Source of the DNA: Bacillus subtilis
GTDB lineage: Bacteria > Bacillota > Bacilli > Bacillales > Bacillaceae_C
Assembly: GCF_008764245.1 (NCBI RefSeq)
Contig: NZ_VTQV01000007.1
Location: 1 to 64,000, forward strand
Length of the DNA: 64,000 nt
Reading direction: 5' to 3'
The translations under genes were made by a program, and so were the position numbers. Below the pieces are notes generated by a model that saw only the letters and a list, made by a program, of their open reading frames with translations, was not told the DNA's origin and ran no database searches. Positions 39,075 through 48,736 of the stretch are shown here, piece after piece (within the stretch, counting starts at the first letter, position 1; every line of letters starts with the position of its first letter).

Positions 39075-39587
39075 TTATGACCGATATTGATACTGCCCCA
39101 CTAATAATTTCATAATATGGGTAAACATCAGGTCCCGGGTGACCATTCCATTAGTAAAAACTCCAATCGCCCCTTCGCCGTGACGAATGTTTTCACGTTG
39201 ACAAAAGTCATCCATAACAGGGCCTAGTTCTTCCCCACTTCGAAGTCTGGTTGCGATTTCCTCCGGAAGTTTGATGCGAGCTCCTCCTGCTACAAGTGTT
39301 GCCTGATCCTTTACGGCTAGGGCACCCCAATTGATTAGAAAGAGGCCTGCCGGTGTTTCCGTTACTCCTCCCTCTAAGCCAATGCCAAGATCGACATTAT
39401 GATGACGGACACAGAATTCCGCGCGATTCATCGCCCCCTTCATTGTTTCTTCATCTGAAAAAGGCATGCCGCTTACATTAGATGGGGCATCAATGGGCGC
39501 AATGTCTAGCTCATTTTCCAATGTTTGAAGAACCGTCTCAACGGCTTTTAATTTTGCTTTATTCTTGGATCCTACTGCTATTTTCAT
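39075..39587 (-). CDS. DUF84 family inosine/xanthosine triphosphatase-like protein
   Basis: The 170-residue protein begins IAVGSKNKAKLKAVE and has the DUF84 (YjjX-like) pattern SGMPFSDEETMKGAMNRA and GIGLEGGV. Members hydrolyse non-canonical purine NTPs to protect nucleotide pools. The start has GGAAGG upstream. It lies 27 bases after gabD on the same strand and may be co-transcribed with it. Confidence 0.85.
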   Translation of the reverse strand: MKIAVGSKNKAKLKAVETVLQTLENELDIAPIDAPSNVSGMPFSDEETMKGAMNRAEFCVRHHNVDLGIGLEGGVTETPAGLFLINWGALAVKDQATLVAGGARIKLPEEIATRLRSGEELGPVMDDFCQRENIRHGEGAIGVFTNGMVTRDLMFTHIMKLLVGQYQYRS

Positions 39588-39614
39588 TTCCGTAAACCTT
39601 CCTTGCTTAAAATG

Positions 39615-41003
39615 TTATAGACCACCAATCGACAGATATTTCGTCTCTAAATACGGTTCAATCCCTTCGATTCCGCCTTCTCGGCCTAGTCCACTTTCTT
39701 TCATCCCGCCAAAAGGAGCGTGGGCAGCAGATGGTCCACCATCATTCCAGCCAATGATCCCAAATTGCAAATGATCATGTAAGTAATGTCCCACTCGATA
39801 ATCATTTGTGAAGAAATATGCCGCTAATCCGTATGGTGTACTGTTGGCTAATTCCACGGCTTCTTCCAGTGTTTTATAGCTCACGATAGGGGCAACAGGG
39901 CCAAAAGTTTCTTCATGCATAATCGTCATCTCTGTTGTCACATTTTTTAGAACGGTTGGATAGACGAAGAAACAGCCTTTTTCCTTGTCTACTTGAAATT
40001 GGTTGCCAACCAGCGCTTCAGCTCCCTTGGCAATCGCATCCTCAATTTGTTCGACGATTTTGTTATAGCCTTTTTCATTGATGATAGGGCCAATATCGAT
40101 TCCTTCTTTTAAACCATTACCTACCTCAAGTTTTTTTACTTCTGAAGCAAACTTTTCCGTAAACTCATCTACAACACTTTCATGAACAATGATTCGATTG
40201 GCACAGACACATGTTTGTCCAGCATTTCGGAATTTAGCGGCAACCGTTTGTTGAACAGCCAGTTCAATATCTGCATCTTCTGTCACGATTAACGGGGCAT
40301 GTCCACCCAGTTCCATGGTCACATGTTGAATATTTTCGGAACTGTTCGCAATCAATTGCTTGCCTACCGCTGTCGATCCAGTAAAAGTGATTTTCCGGAT
40401 ACGTTCACTTTTCGTAAAAATTTCACCGACAACCTTTCCCTCTCCCATTACATACTGGATGACGTCCTTTGGAATCCCCACTTCATAGGCATAGTCAATA
40501 AATTTCATCCCTGATAACGGCGTTTCTGATGCAGGCTTGACAATAAACGTACAACCTGCCGCTAAAGCGGGCGCCGCTTTTCTCGCCATCATCGCTGTTG
40601 GAAAATTCCAAGGTGTAATCGCTGCAACAAGTCCAATCGGTTCTCTCGTCACGATGATTCGTTTTGAATTCGTATTGGCGGGAATTGTACGACCATAGAC
40701 TCGCTTAGCTTCTTCCGCATACCAATCTAAATAAGCAGTTGAATAATCGATCTCACCTCTAGCTTCATTTAAAGGCTTCCCATTTTCCAATGTCATTAAC
40801 TTCGCTAATTCCTCTTTATTTTCTTGAACCTTTGCGCTCCAAGCTTGGATGAGTCGGGATCTTTCATGCGCATCTAACTTAGACCATTTTTGAAAGGCTT
40901 GATGGCCGTTTTTAATCGCTAACTCGATCTCAGCATTTGATTGCATGCTAATCTCTTCAATTAGCTCACCAGTGGCCGGGTTTGTGACTTTTATTTTAGA
41001 CAT
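39615..41003 (-). CDS. gabD: NAD(P)-dependent succinate-semialdehyde dehydrogenase
   Basis: The 462-residue aldehyde dehydrogenase has [22 protein letters not shown], the catalytic Glu in ELGGHAP and the catalytic Cys in GQTCVCANR. The C-terminus [21 protein letters not shown] is typical of succinate-semialdehyde dehydrogenases, so oxidation of succinate semialdehyde is the best call, though other aldehydes cannot be excluded. AAGGAG lies before its ATG. No GABA transaminase is adjacent. A repeat element lies upstream. Confidence 0.88.
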   Translation of the reverse strand: MSKIKVTNPATGELIEEISMQSNAEIELAIKNGHQAFQKWSKLDAHERSRLIQAWSAKVQENKEELAKLMTLENGKPLNEARGEIDYSTAYLDWYAEEAKRVYGRTIPANTNSKRIIVTREPIGLVAAITPWNFPTAMMARKAAPALAAGCTFIVKPASETPLSGMKFIDYAYEVGIPKDVIQYVMGEGKVVGEIFTKSERIRKITFTGSTAVGKQLIANSSENIQHVTMELGGHAPLIVTEDADIELAVQQTVAAKFRNAGQTCVCANRIIVHESVVDEFTEKFASEVKKLEVGNGLKEGIDIGPIINEKGYNKIVEQIEDAIAKGAEALVGNQFQVDKEKGCFFVYPTVLKNVTTEMTIMHEETFGPVAPIVSYKTLEEAVELANSTPYGLAAYFFTNDYRVGHYLHDHLQFGIIGWNDGGPSAAHAPFGGMKESGLGREGGIEGIEPYLETKYLSIGGL

Positions 41004-41219
41004 CGCTCAAGACTCCTTTCAATCGTTTTTCTCTTTCTATATTCCCTAATTTTAACAAAATTAATGTATAGTAAGGAAATAAGAGCTCTTCTTTCCCAAA
41101 AAACGGATGTAAAACAGGCGTTGCAACCAAAAATTGCGTACTTGCAACCGCATGTTGGTGGTGTTTACGACCGTTTCATTATATTTTTATTTAAACAAAA
41201 CGACGCCCCCCCTTTGTTG

Positions 41220-41600
41220 GTAGTCGCCGTGAGGCCAGCAGGATGTTGGTCACAAAGGCGTTGCGACGTACAAGGATGTACTAGTGCAGACGAAGCGACA
41301 GGACGTCGCGATTGAGTCTGCCGCCAGGACGGAGGCCCACAGGATGTGGGTCAGAACGGCGTTGCGCCAGGACGGCGCGCCTTTAGCCGTTCATCCTTAT
41401 GGACTAAGTTTGTACGGCGCTAAACGGGCGCTTACGCTTTTCTTTGTCTAGCTGCAGCGCCCAGCGACTAGCAAACTTTCGGTGCCTTCCTACGATAAGT
41501 CAACATCAGTTCGCCTTATCAGGCTCACTGTGTTTCCTTTATCTCGTCAGGCCCCTAAAAAGTTTGTACGTCGCTAAACGGGCGCTTACGCTTTTCTTAA
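41220..41600. repeat. Dispersed intergenic repeat, rearranged double copy
   Basis: The region between gabD and moaA contains the GGTCACAAAGGCG ... TGCCGCCAGGACGG module (41247-41334) and a partial second copy of its start (41334-41370). The tail module with GTTTGTACGGCGCT comes next, then the CAGCGCCCAGCGACTAGC module, and then the tail module again up to the moaA stop. It is the most rearranged copy in the window. The frame at 41064-41315 is repeat-derived and not a gene. Confidence 0.85.
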
Positions 41601-42617
41601 TTATCCGCCGATATAAGACATGCCAATTTTCTTGCGGTTTTTAGCCGTCCACTCTGTTCGTTCATCAGAATAACGATCGGCTCTCCGCTCCCAAAGCTGG
41701 CAAATTTTAGCACGTAATTCCAGATCTGTCGCCCCGTCCCGCATCATTTTTTTCAGATCAAATCCGGAGGAGGCGAATAGACATGAGTAAAATTTTCCTT
41801 CAGAGGAAAGACGAGCTCTTGTACAAGTAGAACAGAAGGATTCAGAAACAGAGGTAATAAATCCGACCTGGGCGCCGTTGTCCGAATAGCGATAAAGCTT
41901 TGCCACCTCACCAAAATAATGAGGATCCACTGGTTCGAGTGCAAATTCTTCCTTCAACATGTCATAAATCTCTTTCTTGGTTACAACTTTTTTAAAGCTC
42001 CACCCGTTATCATTTCCGACATCCATAAACTCAATGAAGCGCAGGGTAATCCCCTGATCTTTAAAATAACGGGCCATTGGAATAATTTCCTGATCATTGA
42101 CTCCTTTTTGCACAACCATATTAACCTTTATTTCAAAACCTAGTTTTTGCGCATAGGCAATATTTTCTAATATATAGGCTGGTTTGACCCCACGGCCATT
42201 TATTTGTCCAAATAATTCCGGTTCTAATGCATCCAAACTAATATTTAATCTTCTTAATCCTGCTTGATACAGATCATCGGCATGAGCTTTTAACAACATT
42301 CCATTGGTGGTCAAGCCAATATCCTCTACTCCATCTAGCTCGGTAAGTTGGGCAATTAATTCTGAAAGATTCCTTCTCATCAACGGCTCTCCACCGGTTA
42401 ATCTAATTTTCTTAACACCTAGGGAAACAAAGATGGAAGCCAATCTAACCATTTCTTTAAAACTTAACATTGCATCTTTCGGCATAAAAGCATAATCATC
42501 ACCGAATATTTCTTTCGGCATGCAATACGTACACCGAAAATTACAGCGATCGGTTACAGATAGCCTTAAATCCCGCATCGGTCTTCTTAATCGATCATAT
42601 AAAACATCTGTCATCAT
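41601..42617 (-). CDS. moaA: GTP 3',8-cyclase MoaA
   Basis: The 338-residue radical SAM enzyme starts molybdenum cofactor synthesis. The N-terminal cluster is C25xxxC29xxC32 (CNFRCTYC). The C-terminal second cluster has CSTCTRAR and a later Cys. The C-terminus ends in the conserved Gly-Gly. Nitrate reductase NarG needs this cofactor, which explains its place beside the nar genes. Other moa or mob genes are not in the window. It lies 55 bases after the narK gene on the same strand. Confidence 0.96.
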   Translation of the reverse strand: MMTDVLYDRLRRPMRDLRLSVTDRCNFRCTYCMPKEIFGDDYAFMPKDAMLSFKEMVRLASIFVSLGVKKIRLTGGEPLMRRNLSELIAQLTELDGVEDIGLTTNGMLLKAHADDLYQAGLRRLNISLDALEPELFGQINGRGVKPAYILENIAYAQKLGFEIKVNMVVQKGVNDQEIIPMARYFKDQGITLRFIEFMDVGNDNGWSFKKVVTKKEIYDMLKEEFALEPVDPHYFGEVAKLYRYSDNGAQVGFITSVSESFCSTCTRARLSSEGKFYSCLFASSGFDLKKMMRDGATDLELRAKICQLWERRADRYSDERTEWTAKNRKKIGMSYIGG

Positions 42618-42672
42618 GGCTCCCGTCCTTTCGCTTTTCTAGCATTCTATTTCTTCATATGAGAAGTATAAC

Positions 42673-44184
42673 TTATTCATGCTTTCTTTTCTTATGTTCC
42701 TCTGTAATATCGGTGAAAGTTCCAACATAGCGGACATCTTCTCCTGTATCATCTTTGACTGCACTAATATTTAACCATTGTAAATATTCCTCACCACTTT
42801 TACGGCGATTCCAGATTTCCCCTTGCCATTCTCCTTGTTCCTTAATTTGCGCCCACATTTTCTGGTAAAATTCCTCATTATGTCTGCCGGAACTTAATAT
42901 ATTCGGATTCTGATTGAGTACATCTGCCTCTTTATATTCCGTTAACTGGGTAAAGGCTGGATTGACTGCTTTAATCTTTCCATGAGAATCCGTTACTAAT
43001 ATCCCCTGTCCGGTTGATTTGAAAACTTCAGCTGATAAACTTAAGCGATCCATATAATATAACCAAACGACTAATACAAGACTTGCTAATGCTACTTGCG
43101 ATAATAACATAAATCCAATCGAGTATTGACCTGTTATCGAATAGATCGATGCTAATAATAATGGTGGGAAAAATCCTCCCAATCCCCCTACCATCGATAC
43201 AATCCCGTTCACTGTCCCTGCTTGCTTATTAAAGTAAAAGGGAACCAATTTAAAAATGACGCCATTTCCAATGCCAGCACTGACGGCAATCGCCATACAT
43301 CCCACCGTATATAAGCCAATCGATGGGGAGAAGGCCAGTACAATCGCTGCCACTGTATAAATCACAAAGACACCCATTAATAAAAATAATGGTTGAAATT
43401 TATCCGCTAACCATCCGCCAACCGGACGTAAAAAAGTGGCGACCGCAATAAATCCAGCTGTTCTCATCCCCGCATCGACTTTATCTAATTGAAAATAATC
43501 CACTAAAAAATTCGGCAAATAAACGGTGAAGGCGACAAAGGATCCAAAAGTAATAAAATAAAATAAGGAAAAAAAACAGAGTTTTTCATTTTTATAGACA
43601 CCTTTGATTTGTTCCATTAAGGGTGTCTTAACTTTCACTTCTTTGCGGTCACCAAAGAAGATATTCAAAGCTGCAAAAAATAAGAGTAAAATTAAATAGA
43701 GTTTCACCGTCATCGACCAACCGATTTGTGTCGCAATTACCGGGGCCGCAAAGGTCGTAATCGCTGTTCCAATATTACCTGCTCCATAAATCCCATTGAC
43801 AAGGCCATGCTTTTCTTTTGCATAATATTTCGGCAACGAAGTAACGCCAACAGAAAAAACAGCTCCCCCAATCCCGAGAAACAATCCTCCGATCACAAGA
43901 TCCGTAAAGCTTGATGCTTCACTAATATAATAGACCGGAAATAGTAACAAAATGAAACTAATCAGGAAGACCAGTCTGGCCCCAAATACATTCGCATAAT
44001 ACCCAAGCGGAATCCTTAATACGGATCCTAACACAACTGGAATCGCAGTTAAAATCGCTAATTTATCAGCCGGAATCGAGATATCCTCAATGATAAAGGG
44101 CAATAAAGCAGAAATAATCACCCACACCATAAACCCAACAACTAGATTCAAAGTTTGTAATGGCAATTGAACCTTTTTGATCAT
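42673..44184 (-). CDS. NarK-type nitrate/nitrite transporter fused to a C-terminal PAS domain
   Basis: The product has about 503 residues. Residues 1-385 are a 12-helix MFS transporter of the NarK/NasA type, with ALLPFIIEDISIP, GIGGAVFSVGVTSLPKYY and the GNIGTAI nitrate-signature-like region. Residues 389-500 form a soluble PAS domain: GILVTDSHGKIKAVNPAFT, LSSGRHNEEFY, WQGEIWNRRKSGEEY and YVGTFTDITEE. It probably imports nitrate or exports nitrite, and the PAS domain may sense redox or ligand state; this second point is inference. The ATG at 44184 behind AGGTGG is preferred to the GTG at 44193. An inverted repeat shared with narG lies 85 bases upstream. Confidence 0.88.
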   Translation of the reverse strand: MIKKVQLPLQTLNLVVGFMVWVIISALLPFIIEDISIPADKLAILTAIPVVLGSVLRIPLGYYANVFGARLVFLISFILLLFPVYYISEASSFTDLVIGGLFLGIGGAVFSVGVTSLPKYYAKEKHGLVNGIYGAGNIGTAITTFAAPVIATQIGWSMTVKLYLILLLFFAALNIFFGDRKEVKVKTPLMEQIKGVYKNEKLCFFSLFYFITFGSFVAFTVYLPNFLVDYFQLDKVDAGMRTAGFIAVATFLRPVGGWLADKFQPLFLLMGVFVIYTVAAIVLAFSPSIGLYTVGCMAIAVSAGIGNGVIFKLVPFYFNKQAGTVNGIVSMVGGLGGFFPPLLLASIYSITGQYSIGFMLLSQVALASLVLVVWLYYMDRLSLSAEVFKSTGQGILVTDSHGKIKAVNPAFTQLTEYKEADVLNQNPNILSSGRHNEEFYQKMWAQIKEQGEWQGEIWNRRKSGEEYLQWLNISAVKDDTGEDVRYVGTFTDITEEHKKRKHE

Positions 44185-44268
44185 GCCAACCACCTACTCC
44201 TTCTTAATAATTTTACATAATCACTTCCTCTTACTAGTAGTGTAGCTTTTCCTATCGGCTATTTTTAT

Positions 44269-44282
44269 TAGGGAGCTCCCTC
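44269..44282. promoter_or_regulatory. Candidate NreC-binding inverted repeat upstream of narK
   Basis: TAGGGAGCTCCCTC is a near-perfect TAGGG-N4-CCCTA inverted repeat. A second inverted repeat, AAGGGGGTTTCCCTT, is at 44289-44303. The first ends 24 bases before a minus-strand TACACT that could be a -10 box. A similar site has nearly the same spacing upstream of narG. Confidence 0.55.
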
Positions 44283-44349
44283 CATTTTAAGGGGGTTTCC
44301 CTTGATTTGTGAAAAAATGAACATTACTAAGTTTGATGATAGATAAAAA

Positions 44350-44402
44350 ATAGTGTCTAACCCTCAATACGATCTACTTTGCGCATTAGGATCAGACACT
44401 AT
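44350..44402 (-). terminator. Terminator of the MFS transporter gene
   Basis: ATAGTGTCT and AGACACTAT pair as the base of a long hairpin, with TTTTTTATCT after it on the minus strand. Confidence 0.65.
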
Positions 44403-44407
44403 ATTTT

Positions 44408-45634
44408 CTATTGTTCTAAAGCTTCTGCTTCTAATTTCTTAACATTTGGAGAAACGGGTCTTGCAGCATGTGCCAACGACCCAGCCACTGTTACGCCAAT
44501 CAATACAAAAATCAGCGACCTAAGTATACCGACTGAGCCAGCAATCGCCCCTAAGACAGGAGGACCAACGAGAAAAGCCATATATCCGACCGTTGTGACG
44601 GCTCCAACTCGCGCAGCTACCCCGTGCGGATTGTCGCCAGCAGCAGATAAGCCGATCGGAAAACCGTAGGCAGAACCAAATCCCCAAAGAACAATACCAA
44701 TGGCGGCCGTATAATAATTTCCACCAAAAATAACGATAATGAGCCCAAGTGCTGCTGAGATTGCAGAAGCCCTAAGAATCGCCACTCTTCCAAACTTATC
44801 TAATAGAATATCACCCACGGCGCGACTAATCGTCATAGTTGCAACAAATAAACTAAACATTAGTGATCCAGAAGCAGGGGTTTTGTCATACCCATCCACA
44901 ATGACTAAAGGTAACCAATCCCCTGCAGATCCTTCCGCAAAAGCCATTCCTAATACAATGATCCCGAGTAGAACCGTCCGTTGCTCTTTCCAAACAGAGA
45001 GATTCCCTTTCGCAGTTGTCTCATTATTCTCCCCAGCTTCTTCTTGACCAGACCCTACTGGTACAAACCGAAAGAAAAATATAATTAAAAACAGCACAAT
45101 CAGCGCAATCATCAATAAATGAGTCAAGATCGGCAAATGGATTTTATTGACAAGGGAACCAATCATGGCACCAAAAAAGGTTCCTAAACTATATACCGCA
45201 TGAAAGCCTGTCAAAATTGACTTTTTAATCGTTTTTTCAATCGCTGTTCCTTCTACATTCATCGCTACATCACATATTCCAATGCCAAAGCCGAAAATAG
45301 CAAGGGCGCTAAATACAATCCATACATGAGGAACCCATGAACTTCCCAATCCGATCGTGATCAGTCCAATGGAACTAAGCCCAAGTCCTGTTAACATAAT
45401 GACCCGACCACCAAAACGGGCGATTAAACGACTTGCACACATAAGGCCAATGATCGAACCTGTGGAGAGACCAAAAATAATCCATCCCATCTGTGCCGTT
45501 GATACACCTAATGCATCGCGAATATTCGGGGTTTGTGCCACCCAAGATGCCATGGCAAAACCAGAAAGACCAAAATAGAAATAAATGGCCATACGCCACA
45601 AACGAATTTGTTTAGTCGTAAGTGCCTGTCCCAT
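44408..45634 (-). CDS. MFS transporter, YbjJ-like
   Basis: The 408-residue protein has 12 predicted membrane helices and MFS motifs such as RFGGRVIM after helix 2 and a central charged loop (GSGQEEAGENNETTAKG). The pattern resembles E. coli YbjJ-type permeases of unknown substrate. AGGAGATG lies before its ATG. It sits between narK and the hemerythrin gene but has its own terminator, and its substrate cannot be inferred. Confidence 0.85.
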   Translation of the reverse strand: MGQALTTKQIRLWRMAIYFYFGLSGFAMASWVAQTPNIRDALGVSTAQMGWIIFGLSTGSIIGLMCASRLIARFGGRVIMLTGLGLSSIGLITIGLGSSWVPHVWIVFSALAIFGFGIGICDVAMNVEGTAIEKTIKKSILTGFHAVYSLGTFFGAMIGSLVNKIHLPILTHLLMIALIVLFLIIFFFRFVPVGSGQEEAGENNETTAKGNLSVWKEQRTVLLGIIVLGMAFAEGSAGDWLPLVIVDGYDKTPASGSLMFSLFVATMTISRAVGDILLDKFGRVAILRASAISAALGLIIVIFGGNYYTAAIGIVLWGFGSAYGFPIGLSAAGDNPHGVAARVGAVTTVGYMAFLVGPPVLGAIAGSVGILRSLIFVLIGVTVAGSLAHAARPVSPNVKKLEAEALEQ

Positions 45635-45794
45635 TGAATATCATCTCCTAAAATTCATAGCAATTCTATAAATTTATCATAAAATCAAACTCGTTACCAT
45701 TCATTTTATGGAAATGGCGCGAGTTTTAGGAATATTTTTATCCTATTCAGCTTGGTGCAAAAAAATCAATATGAAGTAAAAAAGCCATTGGCAT

Positions 45795-45893
45795 GAACCT
45801 AAAGCGCCCTTACGCTTTTTCGCCGGCTCCATCATTAACGTAACGGCGAGTCACCGAAAGTTTGCTAGGCGCTGGGCGCTGGAGCTGGATCAA
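45795..45893 (-). repeat. Dispersed intergenic repeat, inverted partial copy
   Basis: This carries AAAGCGCCCTTACGCTTTTT, a diverged middle, then ACCGAAAGTTTGCTAGGCGC and GGGCGCTGGAGCTGGAT. Those are the reverse complement of the first module at 21060-21095 and 41455-41490. Confidence 0.75.
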
Positions 45894-45926
45894 GCATTTT
45901 AGCCCAAATTTATACTTTCTTATCCT

Positions 45927-45979
45927 GTAAAAAAGGGATAGATGCAGACGATATCCCCGTCCCTCTATCCCTTTTTTAC
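45927..45979 (-). terminator. Terminator after the nre/hemerythrin genes
   Basis: A 16-bp stem, GTAAAAAAGGGATAGA with TCTATCCCTTTTTTAC, closes a 21-base loop just past the hemerythrin stop. Confidence 0.85.
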
Positions 45980-45988
45980 ACATTTCGA

Positions 45989-46513
45989 TTAAATAATAAC
46001 CGTATTGAGTTGTTCATATAAATGATCTTCATCTACAGCTTTCATGACTTTTTCAGCCATTGGAAATAGAACGGTTTCTTCTTTGACGAAATGAACGGTT
46101 AAAACTTCAAATGCTTCTCCTGCATCTTGGACAATTTCTTTCATTTTTCCCACTGAGAATGTGTCCATTTTTGGCAAGGTATGATGAAGAAAATGACCAA
46201 TGTAGGCATCTATTTCCTGATGTTCCTCTTCGATCGACATGATCGGTCCTTGTTCATATCCGATATATTGACCGAGCAGTGGGAAAAAGAATTGTTCTTC
46301 TTTTTCGGTATGATTTTTTAATGGTTCAATAAATTCAACAAGCAGTTGTCTCAGTCTTTTGAATTCTTTTCTTGCTTCCTGTTCTTCATATTGGTTATTT
46401 TCAAAGTTCAAGACAATGGCATGCCAGTCCGCCATTAAAAAAGATAAATATTGATGTTCGTTTTCCAGGATTCGAATGGCTGGTAGTTTAAATCGTAATG
46501 TTTCTCCTGCCAA
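45989..46513 (-). CDS. Hemerythrin HHE domain protein
   Basis: The 174-residue four-helix protein has diiron-ligand motifs ENEHQYL, NHTEKEEQFFFP, EEEHQEID and HFVKEETVLFP. Such proteins bind oxygen or NO or help repair iron-sulfur clusters. It starts with TTG behind GGGGGGAG, 23 bases after nreC, and is the last gene of the nar-nre run before a strong terminator. A role in protecting or repairing the Fe-S centres of NarGH or NreB is a reasonable inference. Confidence 0.87.
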   Translation of the reverse strand: MAGETLRFKLPAIRILENEHQYLSFLMADWHAIVLNFENNQYEEQEARKEFKRLRQLLVEFIEPLKNHTEKEEQFFFPLLGQYIGYEQGPIMSIEEEHQEIDAYIGHFLHHTLPKMDTFSVGKMKEIVQDAGEAFEVLTVHFVKEETVLFPMAEKVMKAVDEDHLYEQLNTVII

Positions 46514-46535
46514 GGATTTCTCCCCCCTATCACCT

Positions 46536-47186
46536 TTAAAAATTAAGCAATTTTTTCTTTAAAGCATATTCCACCAACTCTGGGCGACTTTTTAATGAGA
46601 GTTTTCCCATGATTTTGGCTTTATGAGCTTCCACGGTCTTAACAGAGATATATAGTTTTTCGGCAATTTCTTTATTGCCATAACCTTTTGCGACTAAAGG
46701 TAAAATTTCCAATTCTCGTTTTGATAAAATTTTAAATGGATCGTCTGTCCCCGCAGCCCCATCATTTTTGACAAATTCTTTTACGAGGGATGTTGCCATT
46801 TTTGGGTGGATATAGGTTCCTCCACTGTATACCGTACGAATGGCTGAGACGAGTTCCTCATCAGGCGCATTCTTTAAAATATAGCCTGATGCGCCATTTT
46901 TGAGTACGTGGAATAAATATTCTTCATCATCATACATGGTCAGAATAAGGATCTTCGTGTCAGGATAATCCTCACTAATTTTTCCTGTCGCGATTAAGCC
47001 GCTCTCACCTGGTGGCATACTTAAATCCAATAATAAAACATCTGGTTGGTGTTTCCCCACCATCGCATAAGCTTCGATGCCGTCCGCTGCTGTCGCAACA
47101 ACTTCCATATCGGATTGATAATTTAAGATCATCGAAAAACCGCTTCGTACCACGGCATGGTCGTCTGCAATCACTAGTTTGATCAT
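46536..47186 (-). CDS. nreC: Response regulator NreC (NarL/LuxR family)
   Basis: The 216-residue regulator has a receiver domain with DDH near residues 8-10, Asp54 in LLLDLSMP, and the Thr/Lys switch positions. A LuxR-type HTH follows ([36 protein letters not shown]). It overlaps the nreB end by four bases. In Staphylococcus, NreC activates the nar and nir operons when oxygen is low and nitrate is present. Confidence 0.94.
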   Translation of the reverse strand: MIKLVIADDHAVVRSGFSMILNYQSDMEVVATAADGIEAYAMVGKHQPDVLLLDLSMPPGESGLIATGKISEDYPDTKILILTMYDDEEYLFHVLKNGASGYILKNAPDEELVSAIRTVYSGGTYIHPKMATSLVKEFVKNDGAAGTDDPFKILSKRELEILPLVAKGYGNKEIAEKLYISVKTVEAHKAKIMGKLSLKSRPELVEYALKKKLLNF

Positions 47187-48244
47187 TCCTCATTCCTCCC
47201 TGCACGAGCATCGATCGGAGCATGGATATGGATGGTCGTTCCCTTACCGATTTCTGAATGGATGGTTAATTGACCGTGGATAAATTCAGCTCTTTCCCTC
47301 ATGCCATATAATCCTAATCCTGTTCCTCTTGCCTCTGATGTTACGTCAAAACCGATTCCATGATCCTCAACTTGCAAATGAAGTGATTGTGAATCTTCGT
47401 GTAAACGGACAAAAACTTCATCCACTTGCGCATATTTTAATGCGTTAAAGATCGCTTCCTGGCAAATCCGATAAAAGACCGTTTCAACCTCATTGCCATA
47501 CCGTTTGGATTGCAGCTCAGGCGTAAAGTGGACAATCAGGCCATAATTCTTCTCTAGCCATTTAAAATGCGAACGGAATGCCGCTTCTAAACCAAGATCA
47601 TCAAGTGAAGATGGTCTGAGTTCAACTGATAAATTACGCACATCATCTAGAAGCCTTGTCAAAGACATCTCCGTCTGCTTAATTTTCTCGTCTTTTTCTT
47701 TGTCATTATCCAAATATTTCAGAATCCGTAACTCCACTAAAGAGTTTAATAACTCTTGGATCACGCCATCGTGTAATTCGCGGGAAATCCGTTTCCGTTC
47801 ATCCTCTTGGGCACGAATCACATGTTTCGTCATATTATTTTGATAGAGTTCTTTCTGAGTTTGAAAGGGCTTCGTTAAATTTCTGAGCATAAGGATCCGT
47901 ATTCCACTATCTTCATCGACCACTTGATAGCTAGCTGCAAAAGGAAGAGTACCATCCTTTTTTGTTTTCAAATAAATTTGAAACGATGAAAAATCCCCTT
48001 CCTCATCACGTAAATAACAATTTGTACATGTCCGTGACTCCGTGTTACTTGTGTACCCCATGCAAAATTCACAAATAGAGTGGGGAAAGCCTTTTTCCAA
48101 TTCTTTTTCGTCCACAATCGCTCTCGCCGCTGGATTCATATCGATTACTTTGCCATTGGCATGTAAAAAGAAAATAATTTCTGGGCTTTGTTCGTACATC
48201 TTTGTCAGTAATTCAATGATGGTTGCTTTTGATAAATTATTCAC
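47183..48244 (-). CDS. nreB: Oxygen-sensing histidine kinase NreB
   Basis: The product has 353 residues. The N-terminal PAS domain has four cysteines at 58, 61, 73 and 76 (CEFC and CTNC), the same spacing as the [4Fe-4S] ligands of Staphylococcus NreB. The HisKA_3 phosphoacceptor is His158 in RELHDGV, and the ATPase domain has [14 protein letters not shown]. No membrane helices are present, so the kinase is cytoplasmic. Oxygen should destroy the cluster and stop autophosphorylation. The start is GTG, overlapping nreA by eight bases. Confidence 0.95.
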   Translation of the reverse strand: MNNLSKATIIELLTKMYEQSPEIIFFLHANGKVIDMNPAARAIVDEKELEKGFPHSICEFCMGYTSNTESRTCTNCYLRDEEGDFSSFQIYLKTKKDGTLPFAASYQVVDEDSGIRILMLRNLTKPFQTQKELYQNNMTKHVIRAQEDERKRISRELHDGVIQELLNSLVELRILKYLDNDKEKDEKIKQTEMSLTRLLDDVRNLSVELRPSSLDDLGLEAAFRSHFKWLEKNYGLIVHFTPELQSKRYGNEVETVFYRICQEAIFNALKYAQVDEVFVRLHEDSQSLHLQVEDHGIGFDVTSEARGTGLGLYGMRERAEFIHGQLTIHSEIGKGTTIHIHAPIDARAGRNEE

Positions 48245-48701
48245 AAGAAAGCATCTCCCTTCCTGTGAATGGAGAAAAAATATCGACGATCTCGCTTTGG
48301 ATTTGTTCGATTAGTGAGGTGGTGATCACTTGATTATTTCGATAACCGACCAATAATACACCTTCCACACGATGATTGTCCCAAAGAGGAATGGCTCCAA
48401 TACTTTGTAGCGACTCAGACATCACGATCGGATAATTAAATAAATCCTTCCCATGAATTTCTTTTTGGATGTTTTCAATTACAAGTGGTTTTCCTGTTTT
48501 AAAAACAATTCCGGCAATTCCTTTTCCAGAATACAAAGTAATGCGTTTATAACGATCATTTAAATTGCCTGCCGCGTATTTCCATTTTAAAACGAATTGA
48601 TCCTCTACAGACTGGGTAAGAGCCAGAGAGACTAGATCAAATTGGTATCGTTCTTTTAACTGATTAACTTCAGCTTGATATTTTGCCTGTCTTTCCATCA
48701 T
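48237..48701 (-). CDS. nreA: Nitrate-sensing GAF protein NreA
   Basis: The GAF-domain protein of about 154 residues includes GKGIAGIVFKTGKPLVIENI and SIGAIPLWDNHRVEGVLLVGY. In Staphylococcus, NreA binds nitrate and relieves its inhibition of NreB. The ATG at 48701 with GGGGGAG nine bases upstream is preferred over the ATG at 48719, which overlaps that site. It lies between narI and nreB, so the sensor complex is made with its target enzyme. Confidence 0.88.
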   Translation of the reverse strand: MMERQAKYQAEVNQLKERYQFDLVSLALTQSVEDQFVLKWKYAAGNLNDRYKRITLYSGKGIAGIVFKTGKPLVIENIQKEIHGKDLFNYPIVMSESLQSIGAIPLWDNHRVEGVLLVGYRNNQVITTSLIEQIQSEIVDIFSPFTGREMLSCE

Positions 48702-48736
48702 TTTCTTTCTCTCCCCCATTCAAGGATCATGCATTT

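Noticed and set aside
39564-39775. Plus-strand frames in the gabD and DUF84 area
   Set aside because: They are antisense shadows of well supported minus-strand genes, without ribosome binding sites.
41064-41315. 83-codon plus-strand frame
   Set aside because: Its second half is the dispersed repeat and shares residues with a frame at 21053-21247 only because the DNA is repeated. It has no ribosome binding site.
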